From positions 2,302,245 to 2,366,244 of the forward strand of contig NZ_LR732817.1 in the NCBI RefSeq assembly GCF_902506195.1: 64,000 nucleotides of DNA. The letters run 5' to 3'. Origin of the DNA: Citricoccus sp. K5. GTDB taxonomy: Bacteria; Actinomycetota; Actinomycetes; Actinomycetales; Micrococcaceae. Made by a program: the position numbers and the translations under genes. The notes beneath the pieces were generated by a model that was given only the letters and a program-made list of their open reading frames with translations, searched no databases and was not told where the DNA came from. Shown here in pieces: positions 1 to 8,452 of this stretch; position 1 is the stretch's first letter; every line of letters starts with the position of its first letter.

Positions 1-1027
1 CGAACGCGCCGATCATGTCCGTGATGGTGCGCACCGGCTCCTGGAAGAACACCGCGACCCCGACCACGGAGACCAGGGTGCCGATCGCCAGCTCCCCGGA
101 CAGCACCCGCTGGCCGGCCACCACCAGGACCAGCGCCAGCACCAGGGCGGTACCGAGGGCACCGATCGCCTCCAACCGCCCGCTGCGCTCGGCCGTCACG
201 ACGCCGGCCCGCCCGGCCCGCTGCGACGCCTCCCGGTAGTGCGTGCTCGCCCAGCGTTCACCGCCTCCGGCGCTGAGGACCCGCAGGCCGGCCAGGATGT
301 CGCCGGCCCGGCGGCTGGCCAGGCCGATCGCCTCCTGCTGCGCGGTGGAGTGCCGTGAGATGGAGCGGGAGGCCAGAGCCACCAGGAACAAGCTGAGCGG
401 CACGCCCACCAGCACCACGAAGCCCACCATCACGTCCGTGGCCAGCAGGTACACCGAGACCGCCACGAGGCCGATGATCGCGGAGCCGCCACCGGCGATC
501 TGCCGGAACACCTGGGCGGTGACGTCCGCGTCCGCCGAGGACAGGGAGAGGATCTCGCCGGCGTTGGACCGGGCTGCCACGGCCCCGGAGGCGAGCGGCA
601 CCTCGGCGACCTCCACCCGCAGCGCGTGGGCCTCCTGGTGCAGCGCGGTGTTGGCGAGCCGGGCGCCGAAGCGGTAGCCCAGGGAGAGCACGGTGAACAG
701 CGCCGCGATCCCGAGCAGGGAGAGGAGCATCGCCCGTCCATCCAGGGGGACGATCGCCACGTCCACGATGATCCCGATGGCGATCGGTACGAAGGCCTCG
801 CACACCTGCCACAGCGTCATCAGCGTCAGGCTCCCCGCCACGCGGCCCCGGCGACGGCGGATCGCGCGCCACAGCAGCCGGCCGGCGGTGGTGGGGGCCT
901 GAACGGAGGTTCGCTGCGCGGTGGCCGTGAGCCGGGCGGCGGCCGACGGCTGTGTTGCCCGAGGCGACACAGGGTTCGGCCGAGGCAGGGCCGTCTGCGG
1001 GGCCTGCGACTCAGGCGATGTCGGCAT
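1..1027 (-). CDS. ABC exporter, membrane domain (truncated by window edge)
   Basis: This is the N-terminal part of an ABC transporter that fuses membrane and ATPase domains; the ATPase half lies beyond position 1. Translating the minus strand from ATG at 1027 gives about 342 residues without a stop. There is a hydrophilic N-terminus (about 60 residues), then hydrophobic helices near residues 70-95, 108-125, 175-215 and 285-325. The cytosolic loop containing RRAGDILAGLRVL and a GEILSLSSADAD segment are typical of type-1 exporter (MsbA/MDR-like) half-transporters. The substrate cannot be read from this part. No partner gene is visible, because the next gene starts 126 bp away. The family call is firm; drug or lipid export is only the usual role of the family. 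Confidence 0.8.
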   Translation of the reverse strand, partial: MPTSPESQAPQTALPRPNPVSPRATQPSAAARLTATAQRTSVQAPTTAGRLLWRAIRRRRGRVAGSLTLMTLWQVCEAFVPIAIGIIVDVAIVPLDGRAMLLSLLGIAALFTVLSLGYRFGARLANTALHQEAHALRVEVAEVPLASGAVAARSNAGEILSLSSADADVTAQVFRQIAGGGSAIIGLVAVSVYLLATDVMVGFVVLVGVPLSLFLVALASRSISRHSTAQQEAIGLASRRAGDILAGLRVLSAGGGERWASTHYREASQRAGRAGVVTAERSGRLEAIGALGTALVLALVLVVAGQRVLSGELAIGTLVSVVGVAVFFQEPVRTITDMIGAF

Positions 1028-1153
1028 GCTCGGACTCCTCGCAGTGGTGGCCAATCTGTCCATTGTCATACGAAGTTGGACGGGTAGCGGCATCGGCGGT
1101 CTCTGCCGAGCGCAGACCTGAACCCGCTCCGAGGGCAGCGCCGCTCCTGCTGC

Positions 1154-1735
1154 TCACAGGGAACGTCGCAAACCTTCTTTGGCCGCGTAGAAGGACACCT
1201 TCGCGATCATGACCAGGACACCCAGTCCAAGGAGCACCTGAACCGTCACGATCAGCCGTGCCAGACGGGTCAACGGAACGACGTCCCCGAAGCCGACCGT
1301 GGCGAAGGTGCTGACGGTGAAGTACAGGGCGTCCATCCGATCCAACGGCTCGCTGAACGACGCGGGATCCGTGGTCGACATCGACAGGTGCAGCAAGGCG
1401 AAGAGGCAGAGGAACGACATGAGGCTTTCCACGACGGCTTCAGCGGCCCGGATCATCGGCAAGCCGGCAGCAAACACCAGGCGGACCTGCAGGCCGAGGA
1501 AGCACAGGAACACCAGGACCACAGCCGCCAACCTGATCCAGGCCCCGGCCGAGTTGGCGGCGTTGAACCCGTCAACGGGCACGATGAAGTAGACGAGGAA
1601 GACCACCGTCAGAATCGTGGTGACACGGAGGGCGGCGCTGCCCCCGGCACGCCACTGCCCCGGCCGGTCGAGGTCACGGAACCGGCGCTGGCCCTTTCCT
1701 GGATGCATGGTTCGGCGAAACCTCCGACTCGTCAC
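1154..1735 (-). CDS. Two-pore-helix type potassium channel (ion_trans_2)
   Basis: This 193-residue integral membrane protein carries the K+ selectivity filter TVGFGD (near residue 150) between a pore helix and a final membrane helix. Three further hydrophobic segments precede it (about 38-55, 66-88 and 97-118), so it looks like a compact channel without an RCK/TrkA regulatory domain. It presumably conducts K+ passively through the plasma membrane. The start is GTG at 1735, preceded by AGGAGG 8 nt upstream. That Shine-Dalgarno begins directly after the stop of the upstream SHOCT-domain gene (12-bp gap), so the two are probably co-transcribed. Gating cannot be inferred. The filter makes the family assignment secure. 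Confidence 0.85.
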   Translation of the reverse strand: MTSRRFRRTMHPGKGQRRFRDLDRPGQWRAGGSAALRVTTILTVVFLVYFIVPVDGFNAANSAGAWIRLAAVVLVFLCFLGLQVRLVFAAGLPMIRAAEAVVESLMSFLCLFALLHLSMSTTDPASFSEPLDRMDALYFTVSTFATVGFGDVVPLTRLARLIVTVQVLLGLGVLVMIAKVSFYAAKEGLRRSL

Positions 1736-1747
1736 GCGGAGAACCTC

Positions 1748-2137
1748 CTAGTCACCCAGCGCGCGCGCCTTGATGAGTTCGTATTCCTGCGAGGTGATGC
1801 TCCCGGCATCGAGAAGCGTCCGGGCCGTGGCGATCTCGTCGCTGATGCTCGTCCTGGCCAGGGACCGGACATACGCGGCCTGGGCATCCTGGCGGATCTC
1901 GGCCTGCTTCTGGTTCCGGGCTGCCATTCCACTGCCCCGCACGATCAGGTACACCAGGACGGAAATGATGGGGAAGAACACCAGGAAGACGACCCAGAGG
2001 GCCTTGAACCAACCACCGAGTGCCTTGTCCCGGAACAGGTCGGCATAGACCGAGAAAAGCGCGCCCAGGAAGGCGATCAGTGCATAGAAGCAGAACAGGA
2101 ACCAGAAGAAGTCCCAGAAATTCGTCCAGATGTCCAT
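1748..2137 (-). CDS. PLDc_N / SHOCT-domain small membrane protein
   Basis: A 129-residue protein with two membrane helices: an aromatic-rich helix near residues 5-30 and a second near 45-68. This arrangement is like the PLDc_N domain found alone in many actinobacteria. The C-terminus (about residues 95-128, with TARTLLDAGSITSQEYELIK) matches the SHOCT pattern, a short oligomerisation domain. A longer reading from 2221 exists, but ATG at 2137 has AAGGAG at the right distance and begins at the first hydrophobic helix, so I prefer it. It lies 12 bp upstream of the K+ channel gene and 58 bp downstream of the lipoprotein gene, which suggests one envelope-related transcript. The molecular function is unknown. 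Confidence 0.75.
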   Translation of the reverse strand: MDIWTNFWDFFWFLFCFYALIAFLGALFSVYADLFRDKALGGWFKALWVVFLVFFPIISVLVYLIVRGSGMAARNQKQAEIRQDAQAAYVRSLARTSISDEIATARTLLDAGSITSQEYELIKARALGD

Positions 2138-2195
2138 CGTCACTCCTTGGTAGGGTCCGCCGCCGCTGGGCGAGCGCCTCATTCCCCCCAGAGCC

Positions 2196-2621
2196 TCAGC
2201 ACTGGAGGTCGCTTTCGACATCGCTCAGGGCTGTGCCGACGTCGTTCGCTTCCTCGCGCAGGGAGGAGAGAGCATCCGGGACCTTGGTGTCATCCGGGAC
2301 CTCATTGACCGCTTCCCGGAAATCACGGACGGTGGTGTCAAGCTCCTCCCGGCGGTCTTCGGCCACGTCACCGGCCTCCTCCACCAGCGCGTCGTAGGAT
2401 TCCCCAACCTTGTCCCGCGCTGAACGGAGCTGTTCCGTGGTGGCGTCCGGGGTGAGGGTGGCTCGAAACTCCTCAAGTGACGTGGAGAACGTCTCGGTCG
2501 CCGCACAAGCCTGGGACACGTTCTCCTGCGGGCTCGGGGTGGAGCAGCCCGCCAAGGCCAGCAGGGCCACCGATGCACCTACAGCCAGGGCGCGGGCCTG
2601 ACCAGAGAATGTTCTTTCCAT
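2196..2621 (-). CDS. Putative secreted lipoprotein, function unknown
   Basis: A 141-residue protein with a type II signal sequence: basic N-terminus, hydrophobic stretch and lipobox LAGC (cysteine at about residue 26). The rest is a highly charged, Glu/Asp/Arg-rich helical segment likely to form a coiled coil, ending in a C-terminal Cys. A second cysteine (QACAAT) lies just after the lipobox and may form a disulfide with the last residue. ATG at 2621 has GGGAG upstream; the in-frame extension to 2735 would bury the signal peptide, so it was rejected. I do not recognise a family. Its place ahead of the SHOCT and K+ channel genes suggests an envelope or osmotic-stress role (inference). Confidence 0.7.
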   Translation of the reverse strand: MERTFSGQARALAVGASVALLALAGCSTPSPQENVSQACAATETFSTSLEEFRATLTPDATTEQLRSARDKVGESYDALVEEAGDVAEDRREELDTTVRDFREAVNEVPDDTKVPDALSSLREEANDVGTALSDVESDLQC

Positions 2622-2802
2622 GGAGAGGGCTCCCTTCAAGGGAATGGATGCTGGGGACTGGCCATGGCCGCCATGACCAGGACACCGGTCCCCTGTGGTC
2701 CGAATTATCACCGGTGCCAAGCTCCGGCGCCTCACCCTTTGGAGGTGAACATGAGCCCGGAAGCCGTGCTCGTCGAGGCCATGCCAATCCGATGGGTTGG
2801 GC

Positions 2803-5505
2803 CTAGATGAGTCCGCGGGCGGTGGCGATCCTGACGGCTGATCGGCGGTTCGTCGCGCCGAGCTTGCGATAGATCGACTGCTGATGCGATTTGAGCGTGT
2901 TCACCGAGATGAAGAGCGAGTCGGCGATCTCGGCGGCCGTGAGCAAGGTCCGCATGTGGGAGAGCACTTCCCGCTCCCGTTCCGACAATGTCCAGAGGGA
3001 ATGCTGCCGGCGTTGAACGTGTTCCGGAGGCCGGTGAGTCAGCGTCGAGGCAATGAAGGCGTCGTGGGCCGTACCCCACGCCGCATGCTGGACCAGGAGC
3101 TGGAGCAAGTCGCCGCGCCGCTCAACGAAGGGCCGCAGGACGGATTCAGGTTCGGCACACCGGACGGCGTACTCGAGTCGCTCATGGGCGACTGCGGACT
3201 CGCCGGCCGAATAGGCGATGAGCGCCTCGGTCAGGGCGCTGCTGGTTTCGACGTACAAGGGGTTGGCCTGCTCCGCCAGAGCCCCCGTGCACACGAGTGC
3301 CTTGTCGGTCTCCCCCGCCTGCCGCAACAGCTCGGCCACCAGTGCGTCGGCCAGGGGGGAGGCACCGCCCCTCGCCAGGGGACGTACCATCGCCGCAGCC
3401 CCCTCGACGTCACCGGCCGCTTCGCGCAGCTTCGCCGCGGCGACCATGGCGAGTACCGGCCATGAAGAGTCATGCGGCTCCTGCGCTTCAAAGGCCCGGA
3501 ACGCCAGCTCCGATGCCGCTATCCGGACCGGGTCGCCGGTGGCGCAGTCCACCAGGATCCGGTACACCATACCCAGGGAATCGGACGGGAACGGGGCAGA
3601 GCCCACATCCATGGCCCGGGCGAGATCATGGTCGGCGCGGTCCAAGTCATCGCGCCAGTACGCCACCAGCCCGCGGGCCACCCACACCGGCGCGAGGGAT
3701 GCCTGGCACGGCCAGGCGCAGGTTTCGGCCAGGGCGATGGCCACCGCCCCCTGCTCCTCAGCGGCCGAGAAGTCGCCGTTCACCGCAAGGGCCAAGGCGA
3801 GCTCCGCTCCGGCGCAGACTTCGACCGTGGTGAGGCCATTGGCGCTGCCTGCCGCTGTTGCTTCCCGCAGCAAGTCGATCGCGACCTTTCCGGGATGGCC
3901 GGCCCGAGTCTGGGCCCTGCCGAGCAGAAAGAAGCCGTTGGCCAGCATGGCTGTCGGGTGTTCAGTGGCCAGGTCGACAAGGCGGATTCCCTGACGGGCA
4001 GCCGCCGCGGGATCCCCCTGACCGAGCACGAATAGTTCGAACAGGGCCCGATTGGCCTCGAAGCGGCGGCGACGCGCCGCACCGAGCCCGCTCATACCCG
4101 AGGACGCCCGGCGTCCCAACGTGATGGAGGAGGGCAGGTCGCCGGCCAGGGCACGGCAGGAGGACCGGACCAGAAGCATTTCCGGGTCCTCACTCCAGGG
4201 AAAAGGCAGCCGGAGGCACAGCTGTTCCAGGGACGCTGCGCCTCCGGCCACGATCATCTCCAGCCAGTGTTCCCCTATCGACTTCATCGCCGTTCGGGGT
4301 TCGCCGCCCAGCAGAGCCTCGGACACGCAGGTGGGTACGTCCACGTCCTGGTAGTGCCGGGCCGCGGCGCCGTGGAGGGCGCGGGCGAGCTGGGGGTCAC
4401 GATGGGACAGGATGGTGCGGCACGCCATGGCGAAGAGTGGCTGCCAAGTGTACGTTTCTTCCGCGCTGCCGAGGTGATCCGCCGCCAGGAAGAACCCCTG
4501 CTGGAGGCAGTGCTCGAGCAGCATGGCGCCGTCGTCGTCATCGCACAGGTCGATGGCCAGCTGACGGGTGATCCTGTTCCGGGTCGTGGCCCGCAGGACG
4601 AACTCCGACAAAGGTACGGGGCACCGTGCGAGGATCTCCTGGGCGACGTAGTCCAGGAAGACCCTGCGCGGCTCCGGCGAGAATGCAGTCGCCGCAGGCA
4701 TCCCCTCCTCTCGGAGGACCAGGCCCTCGGTGATGGCCACCGGCCATCCGCCCGTCGCGTTCCACAACCCGATGCCTTCCACGGAACCGTCAAGCCCGTG
4801 AAGGGTCAGCAGCTCGCTGGTCTCGTCTGGCGTGAATGCCAACGCGCGGGCCCCTACATCCGTGACCGTTCCCCGGAGCCTCTGCGCGGCAAGGGAAAGG
4901 GCAGGATCACCACGCGAGGACAGCACCAGGTGCAGCCCGGGCGGCCCTGAACGGACCAGGGCGCCCAGCAGTCCGTCGTCGAGGGCCGGACCGGCCAAGT
5001 GCAGGTCGTCAATGACGAGGGCCAGGGGTTCGGCAAGCATCTCCAAGGCCCGGATCACACCGCGGTAGTCCTCCACCGGATCCGGGCCAGGAACCGGGTC
5101 CAGGCTGGTCACTGCAGCGCGGACGGGACCATGGAGGTTGCCCGCCACACTCTGCAGCGCCCTGATGATCCAGTGGTGCAGACTCGCGGAGTCGTTGGCG
5201 TAGGGGTCGAAGGACAGCCAGGCGCAGACCGCCCCACAGTTGCGGGACCAGTCGGCTAACAGCGTCGTCTTCCCGTAACCCGCCGGGGCCGAGACCACCG
5301 TGATCCGATGGGACCCATCGGCGAAGGACACGGCTTCTTCCAATCGACCACGCCGCAACGTGCCGAGTTGGCGTCCGGGTGCACGGATATTCACCTGTGA
5401 TTCGGACGGACCTGCAGAAGGCGGCCTGTGCCCCACGCTCGTCATGCTAGATCCGCCGGCGAGCCACGACAACCCATCCACGGCCCACGGTTCGAGGCCA
5501 CTCAT
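2803..5505 (-). CDS. Large ATP-binding LuxR-family regulator (MalT/LAL type)
   Basis: About 900 residues. A STAND-type P-loop ATPase follows a short N-terminal region: Walker A APAGYGKT at about residues 73-80 and Walker B LALVIDDLH near 150. A long helical, TPR-like region rich in Ala and Leu fills the middle. A LuxR/GerE helix-turn-helix lies at the C-terminus (LSEREREVL ... AAEIADSLFISVNTLKSH). Such proteins bind ATP and an inducer or a protein partner, then activate promoters. ATG at 5505 is preferred: GAAGGA lies just upstream, and it overlaps the AI-2E permease stop as ATGA. An open frame reaching 6078 exists only because the overlapping permease gene has no stops in that frame. ATG at 5445 is an alternative start. 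Target genes are unknown. Confidence 0.87.
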   Translation of the reverse strand: MSGLEPWAVDGLSWLAGGSSMTSVGHRPPSAGPSESQVNIRAPGRQLGTLRRGRLEEAVSFADGSHRITVVSAPAGYGKTTLLADWSRNCGAVCAWLSFDPYANDSASLHHWIIRALQSVAGNLHGPVRAAVTSLDPVPGPDPVEDYRGVIRALEMLAEPLALVIDDLHLAGPALDDGLLGALVRSGPPGLHLVLSSRGDPALSLAAQRLRGTVTDVGARALAFTPDETSELLTLHGLDGSVEGIGLWNATGGWPVAITEGLVLREEGMPAATAFSPEPRRVFLDYVAQEILARCPVPLSEFVLRATTRNRITRQLAIDLCDDDDGAMLLEHCLQQGFFLAADHLGSAEETYTWQPLFAMACRTILSHRDPQLARALHGAAARHYQDVDVPTCVSEALLGGEPRTAMKSIGEHWLEMIVAGGAASLEQLCLRLPFPWSEDPEMLLVRSSCRALAGDLPSSITLGRRASSGMSGLGAARRRRFEANRALFELFVLGQGDPAAAARQGIRLVDLATEHPTAMLANGFFLLGRAQTRAGHPGKVAIDLLREATAAGSANGLTTVEVCAGAELALALAVNGDFSAAEEQGAVAIALAETCAWPCQASLAPVWVARGLVAYWRDDLDRADHDLARAMDVGSAPFPSDSLGMVYRILVDCATGDPVRIAASELAFRAFEAQEPHDSSWPVLAMVAAAKLREAAGDVEGAAAMVRPLARGGASPLADALVAELLRQAGETDKALVCTGALAEQANPLYVETSSALTEALIAYSAGESAVAHERLEYAVRCAEPESVLRPFVERRGDLLQLLVQHAAWGTAHDAFIASTLTHRPPEHVQRRQHSLWTLSEREREVLSHMRTLLTAAEIADSLFISVNTLKSHQQSIYRKLGATNRRSAVRIATARGLI

Positions 5506-6683
5506 TGCGCATTCCTTCGTGGGACCACGACGTGCCGGACCACAAGGGTCAGCGCCGCGGCCACTGGGTTCGCGATCAGGGCCCCGGCGAATCCCATGAG
5601 CACCCCTCCGGCCGTGGCGGAGATCAATACCGTAGCTCCGGGAATATGGAGCGCCTTTCCCATTGCCCTGGGGGTCATGACGTAGGCCTCGACTTGCATG
5701 TACACCACCATGGCCACCAGAACGACCACCCCGGCGGTGGGCGAACTCAACAACGCGAACAGCGTCATGAAGCACGTCGTCACCACGGTGCCGATCACCG
5801 GAATCAGCGTGATGAAGAAGGCGGCGAAGGAAATCGCCCCCGCGTAGGGCACACCGGTGAACGTCAGCAGAACCAGGCTGAACGCGGCGTTGCAGGCAGC
5901 TAGCACCACCATCCCGCCCAGGTAACGCCCGATCGAATCCGTGATCCTCTCCGTGAGAAAGATGGCCATGTGCCGCTTCGAGGCGCTGACCAGAGAATAG
6001 AAGCCACGCTTCATGCCCTTGAGGGAGACCAGGAAGTACAGGGCAAGCACAGCCATGAAGAACGCCGAGGACAGCCATCCGGCGAGCCCGGTACCCAGCG
6101 ACAGCGCCCCGCCCGCCACGAACGCCCAGAACGACGACTGCCCGGTCAGGTCACCGAGCCCCTGGATCAGTGCGTCGGCTCCACCACTCGTTGCCGCGTT
6201 CACCGTTTGCACCCACGCCTGGTTCGACAGCTCGGCCAGGCTGCCGGGCAGGGAGCGCACCAGCTCGGCACCTTGCCTCAGGACGGGGGGAATCACCAGG
6301 ACCAGAGTTCCTCCGGCGAGGAGCGCAAAGGCCACGGCCACCACGAGAATCGCCCTGCCTCTGGATAGGCCCCTCCGCCCCAGCACGTTGACCAGGGGAT
6401 TCAGCGAGAGCGCGATGAACAGCGCCGCGAAGACATTGAAGACAACCCCGGACATGATGACCAGCGCCAGCGCCAGCCCGATGGCCACGATGGCGCCCCA
6501 GGTCACCGCGAAGCCCCTGGCAAACGGCGACAGTGGGCCCGGTGAAGGACGAACGGGGCCGGAGGATCGATGCGTCTGCGCACGTCGGGAACTCGTTCCC
6601 GCCAGTCGGGGCGCAACCACATGACCGCTGACGAGGAACTCAAACGCGGAGCGGCCGCGGCCCCTGACTGCATGCTCGTTCAT
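5502..6683 (-). CDS. AI-2E family permease
   Basis: A 393-residue polytopic membrane protein. A 55-residue basic, Ser/Pro-rich N-terminus is followed by about eight hydrophobic segments in the spacing of the AI-2E/PerM family: two pairs near residues 58-95 and 108-130, then a periplasmic-type loop rich in Ser/Gly. The last block (PYAGAISFAAFFITLIPVIGT and QVEAYVMTPRAMGKALHIP) contains the family's conserved C-terminal signatures. Family members include autoinducer-2 exporters and Na+(Li+)/H+ antiporters, so the substrate is not fixed. Its stop codon overlaps the start of the LuxR-type regulator (ATGA), implying coupled translation. The start is ATG 6683 with a weak Shine-Dalgarno. Confidence 0.85.
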   Translation of the reverse strand: MNEHAVRGRGRSAFEFLVSGHVVAPRLAGTSSRRAQTHRSSGPVRPSPGPLSPFARGFAVTWGAIVAIGLALALVIMSGVVFNVFAALFIALSLNPLVNVLGRRGLSRGRAILVVAVAFALLAGGTLVLVIPPVLRQGAELVRSLPGSLAELSNQAWVQTVNAATSGGADALIQGLGDLTGQSSFWAFVAGGALSLGTGLAGWLSSAFFMAVLALYFLVSLKGMKRGFYSLVSASKRHMAIFLTERITDSIGRYLGGMVVLAACNAAFSLVLLTFTGVPYAGAISFAAFFITLIPVIGTVVTTCFMTLFALLSSPTAGVVVLVAMVVYMQVEAYVMTPRAMGKALHIPGATVLISATAGGVLMGFAGALIANPVAAALTLVVRHVVVPRRNAQ

Positions 6684-6873
6684 GCTGACTCGATCCGCTG
6701 CCGGAGTACGACGGTCTCACGCAGGTGCGCCACCCCACCGGGGCTTTCCGCTCCTCTGGATGGCCTCGGCGATTCCACAGCCTGAAGGCTGCGCCTGCAC
6801 ATAACTGTCCACCCAGCCCGCACCCGTCGGATCACCCGCGCAGGATGATTCCGGATCCGGCGGACTGAGGACA

Positions 6874-8160
6874 ATGGCTGGTGTGGACGGACACAGGGCA
6901 CCTTCGACAACCACGCTTCTGGGTTTATCGGTACCGGCGATCATTGTGGGGGTCATTTCGGCGTTGGGCCTGTTCCTCGTGGAGGAAGCGGCCCACCTGC
7001 TCGAACACCTGCTGTGGGTGAGCCTGCCGGCTATCTGGGGCCTCGATCCTGACTCGGGATGGTGGATCTTCAGCGTGCTGAGTTCGGTAGGGCTGGCCGT
7101 CGGCGTCATCGTCTCCTTCGCCCCGGGCCATGGCGGTCGGGACTCCGCAACCGTCGAGCTGGTGGCTCCGCCGCTGACACTCACCGCGGTGCCCGGGCTC
7201 GTCCTCGTGACCGTGCTGGTCCTGGCCGGCGGCGTCAGCCTCGGGCCAGAATCCCCCATCATCGCCATCAACACGGCGCTGCTGGTCGCGCTGGTTGCCA
7301 AGTTCTGGCCCCGCATCGACGTGCACCTCGTGGTCCTGGTGACCGCTGCGGGCACGATAGGGGCACTGTTCGGAACCCCTGTGGCGGCCGCCCTGGTCTT
7401 CACCGGCATGGTGGCGGCCGCCACGACCGGCGGCGCGCTGTGGGACAGGCTCTTCCTCCCGCTCCTTGCCGCTGCGGCGGGCTCGCTGACCATGCGTCTG
7501 GTCGACGGCCCCCAACTCTGGGCCACGGGGTTACCGTCCCTGGGGACGCCTCAGCTGGCGCATCTTCTGGCCGGCGCCGTGGTCGCCTGCGCCGCAGCAC
7601 TGTCCATTCTCGCCGGGGCATCCGTGTTCCGGCCCTTACACACGCTTTTCCGTCGGCTGCGACGCCCGCTCCTCTACACGACCCTGGGCGGCATCATCCT
7701 GGGAGGCCTGGGGGCGCTTGGCGGGCCCCTCACCCTGTTCAAGGGTGGCCAGCAGATGGCAGATCTCGTCCGGGCGGCGGAAGACTATACGACTGTCCAG
7801 CTCCTGCTCATCGTTGCCGTCAAACTCGCAGCACTGGTGGTCGCGGCCACCGCCGGCTTCCGCGGGGGCCGGATCTTCCCGGCCGTGTTCATCGGGGCCA
7901 CGGTGGGCCTAGTGGCCCAGTCAATCGTTCCGGGCGTTCCGCTGGGTCTGGTCATCGCTTGCGGCATCCTCGGGGCCGTTCTGGCTGAATGCCGGGACGG
8001 TTGGATCGCGCTCTTCATTGCCATCGTCGTGGTGGGCGACATCTCCCTGTTGTCGATCCTCTGCATGGTGGTCCTTCCCGTCTGGCTCCTCGTCACACAC
8101 GCACCGAAAATGATGGTCCACACCGTGCCACGCCAGCAGGTCTCCGGTTCCACCGTCTAA
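6874..8160 (+). CDS. ClC-type chloride channel / transporter
   Basis: A 428-residue integral membrane protein with about ten hydrophobic helices. It shows ClC features: GGVSLGPESPI near residue 118-128 (variant of the GxEGP anion-binding motif), LFGTPVAAALVFTGM, and a late GGRIFPAVFIGATVG block matching the GxFxP signature. ClC proteins pass Cl- or exchange Cl- for H+ and help in pH or osmotic homeostasis. The GPESP order differs from the GREGP of well-studied ClC exchangers, so the transport mode is unclear. It is divergent from the AI-2E permease across 190 bp that must hold promoters for both. The start ATG at 6874 follows GAGGAC. Confidence 0.85.
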   Translation: MAGVDGHRAPSTTTLLGLSVPAIIVGVISALGLFLVEEAAHLLEHLLWVSLPAIWGLDPDSGWWIFSVLSSVGLAVGVIVSFAPGHGGRDSATVELVAPPLTLTAVPGLVLVTVLVLAGGVSLGPESPIIAINTALLVALVAKFWPRIDVHLVVLVTAAGTIGALFGTPVAAALVFTGMVAAATTGGALWDRLFLPLLAAAAGSLTMRLVDGPQLWATGLPSLGTPQLAHLLAGAVVACAAALSILAGASVFRPLHTLFRRLRRPLLYTTLGGIILGGLGALGGPLTLFKGGQQMADLVRAAEDYTTVQLLLIVAVKLAALVVAATAGFRGGRIFPAVFIGATVGLVAQSIVPGVPLGLVIACGILGAVLAECRDGWIALFIAIVVVGDISLLSILCMVVLPVWLLVTHAPKMMVHTVPRQQVSGSTV

Positions 8161-8452
8161 TCGGGCGAAACCCCGGTGATCCGTGGGGATGAGGCGGCGC
8201 AAGGAATGGCTCAGCCGCCCCGGACGGGCACGCGGCTCAGACGAGTGGCGGAATGGGCGTGCGACCGAAGCTGCCGAAGGAACCGGGGTGGCCGACGTCG
8301 TTGGTTCCCCGGCGTTTCTACCGGCATTGACGCAGGTCACGTGCGTACGGTGGGGTCACCGTCTCAAGTCGACCACCACCAGCAGTCCGTCCCTCGCGTG
8401 CTTCCCCAGCAGTCCCCCGCGAGGTGGCGAGCCGTTCTGAATGGAGCCTGAC

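Noticed and set aside
5506-6078. Apparent N-terminal extension of the LuxR-type regulator (to 6078)
   Set aside because: It lies inside the AI-2E permease gene in another frame. The ATG at 5505 has a Shine-Dalgarno and the regulator's own homology begins after it.
8327-8351. Promoter for the amidase gene (TTGACG followed by TACGGT)
   Set aside because: The spacing is 13 bp, too short for a standard promoter.
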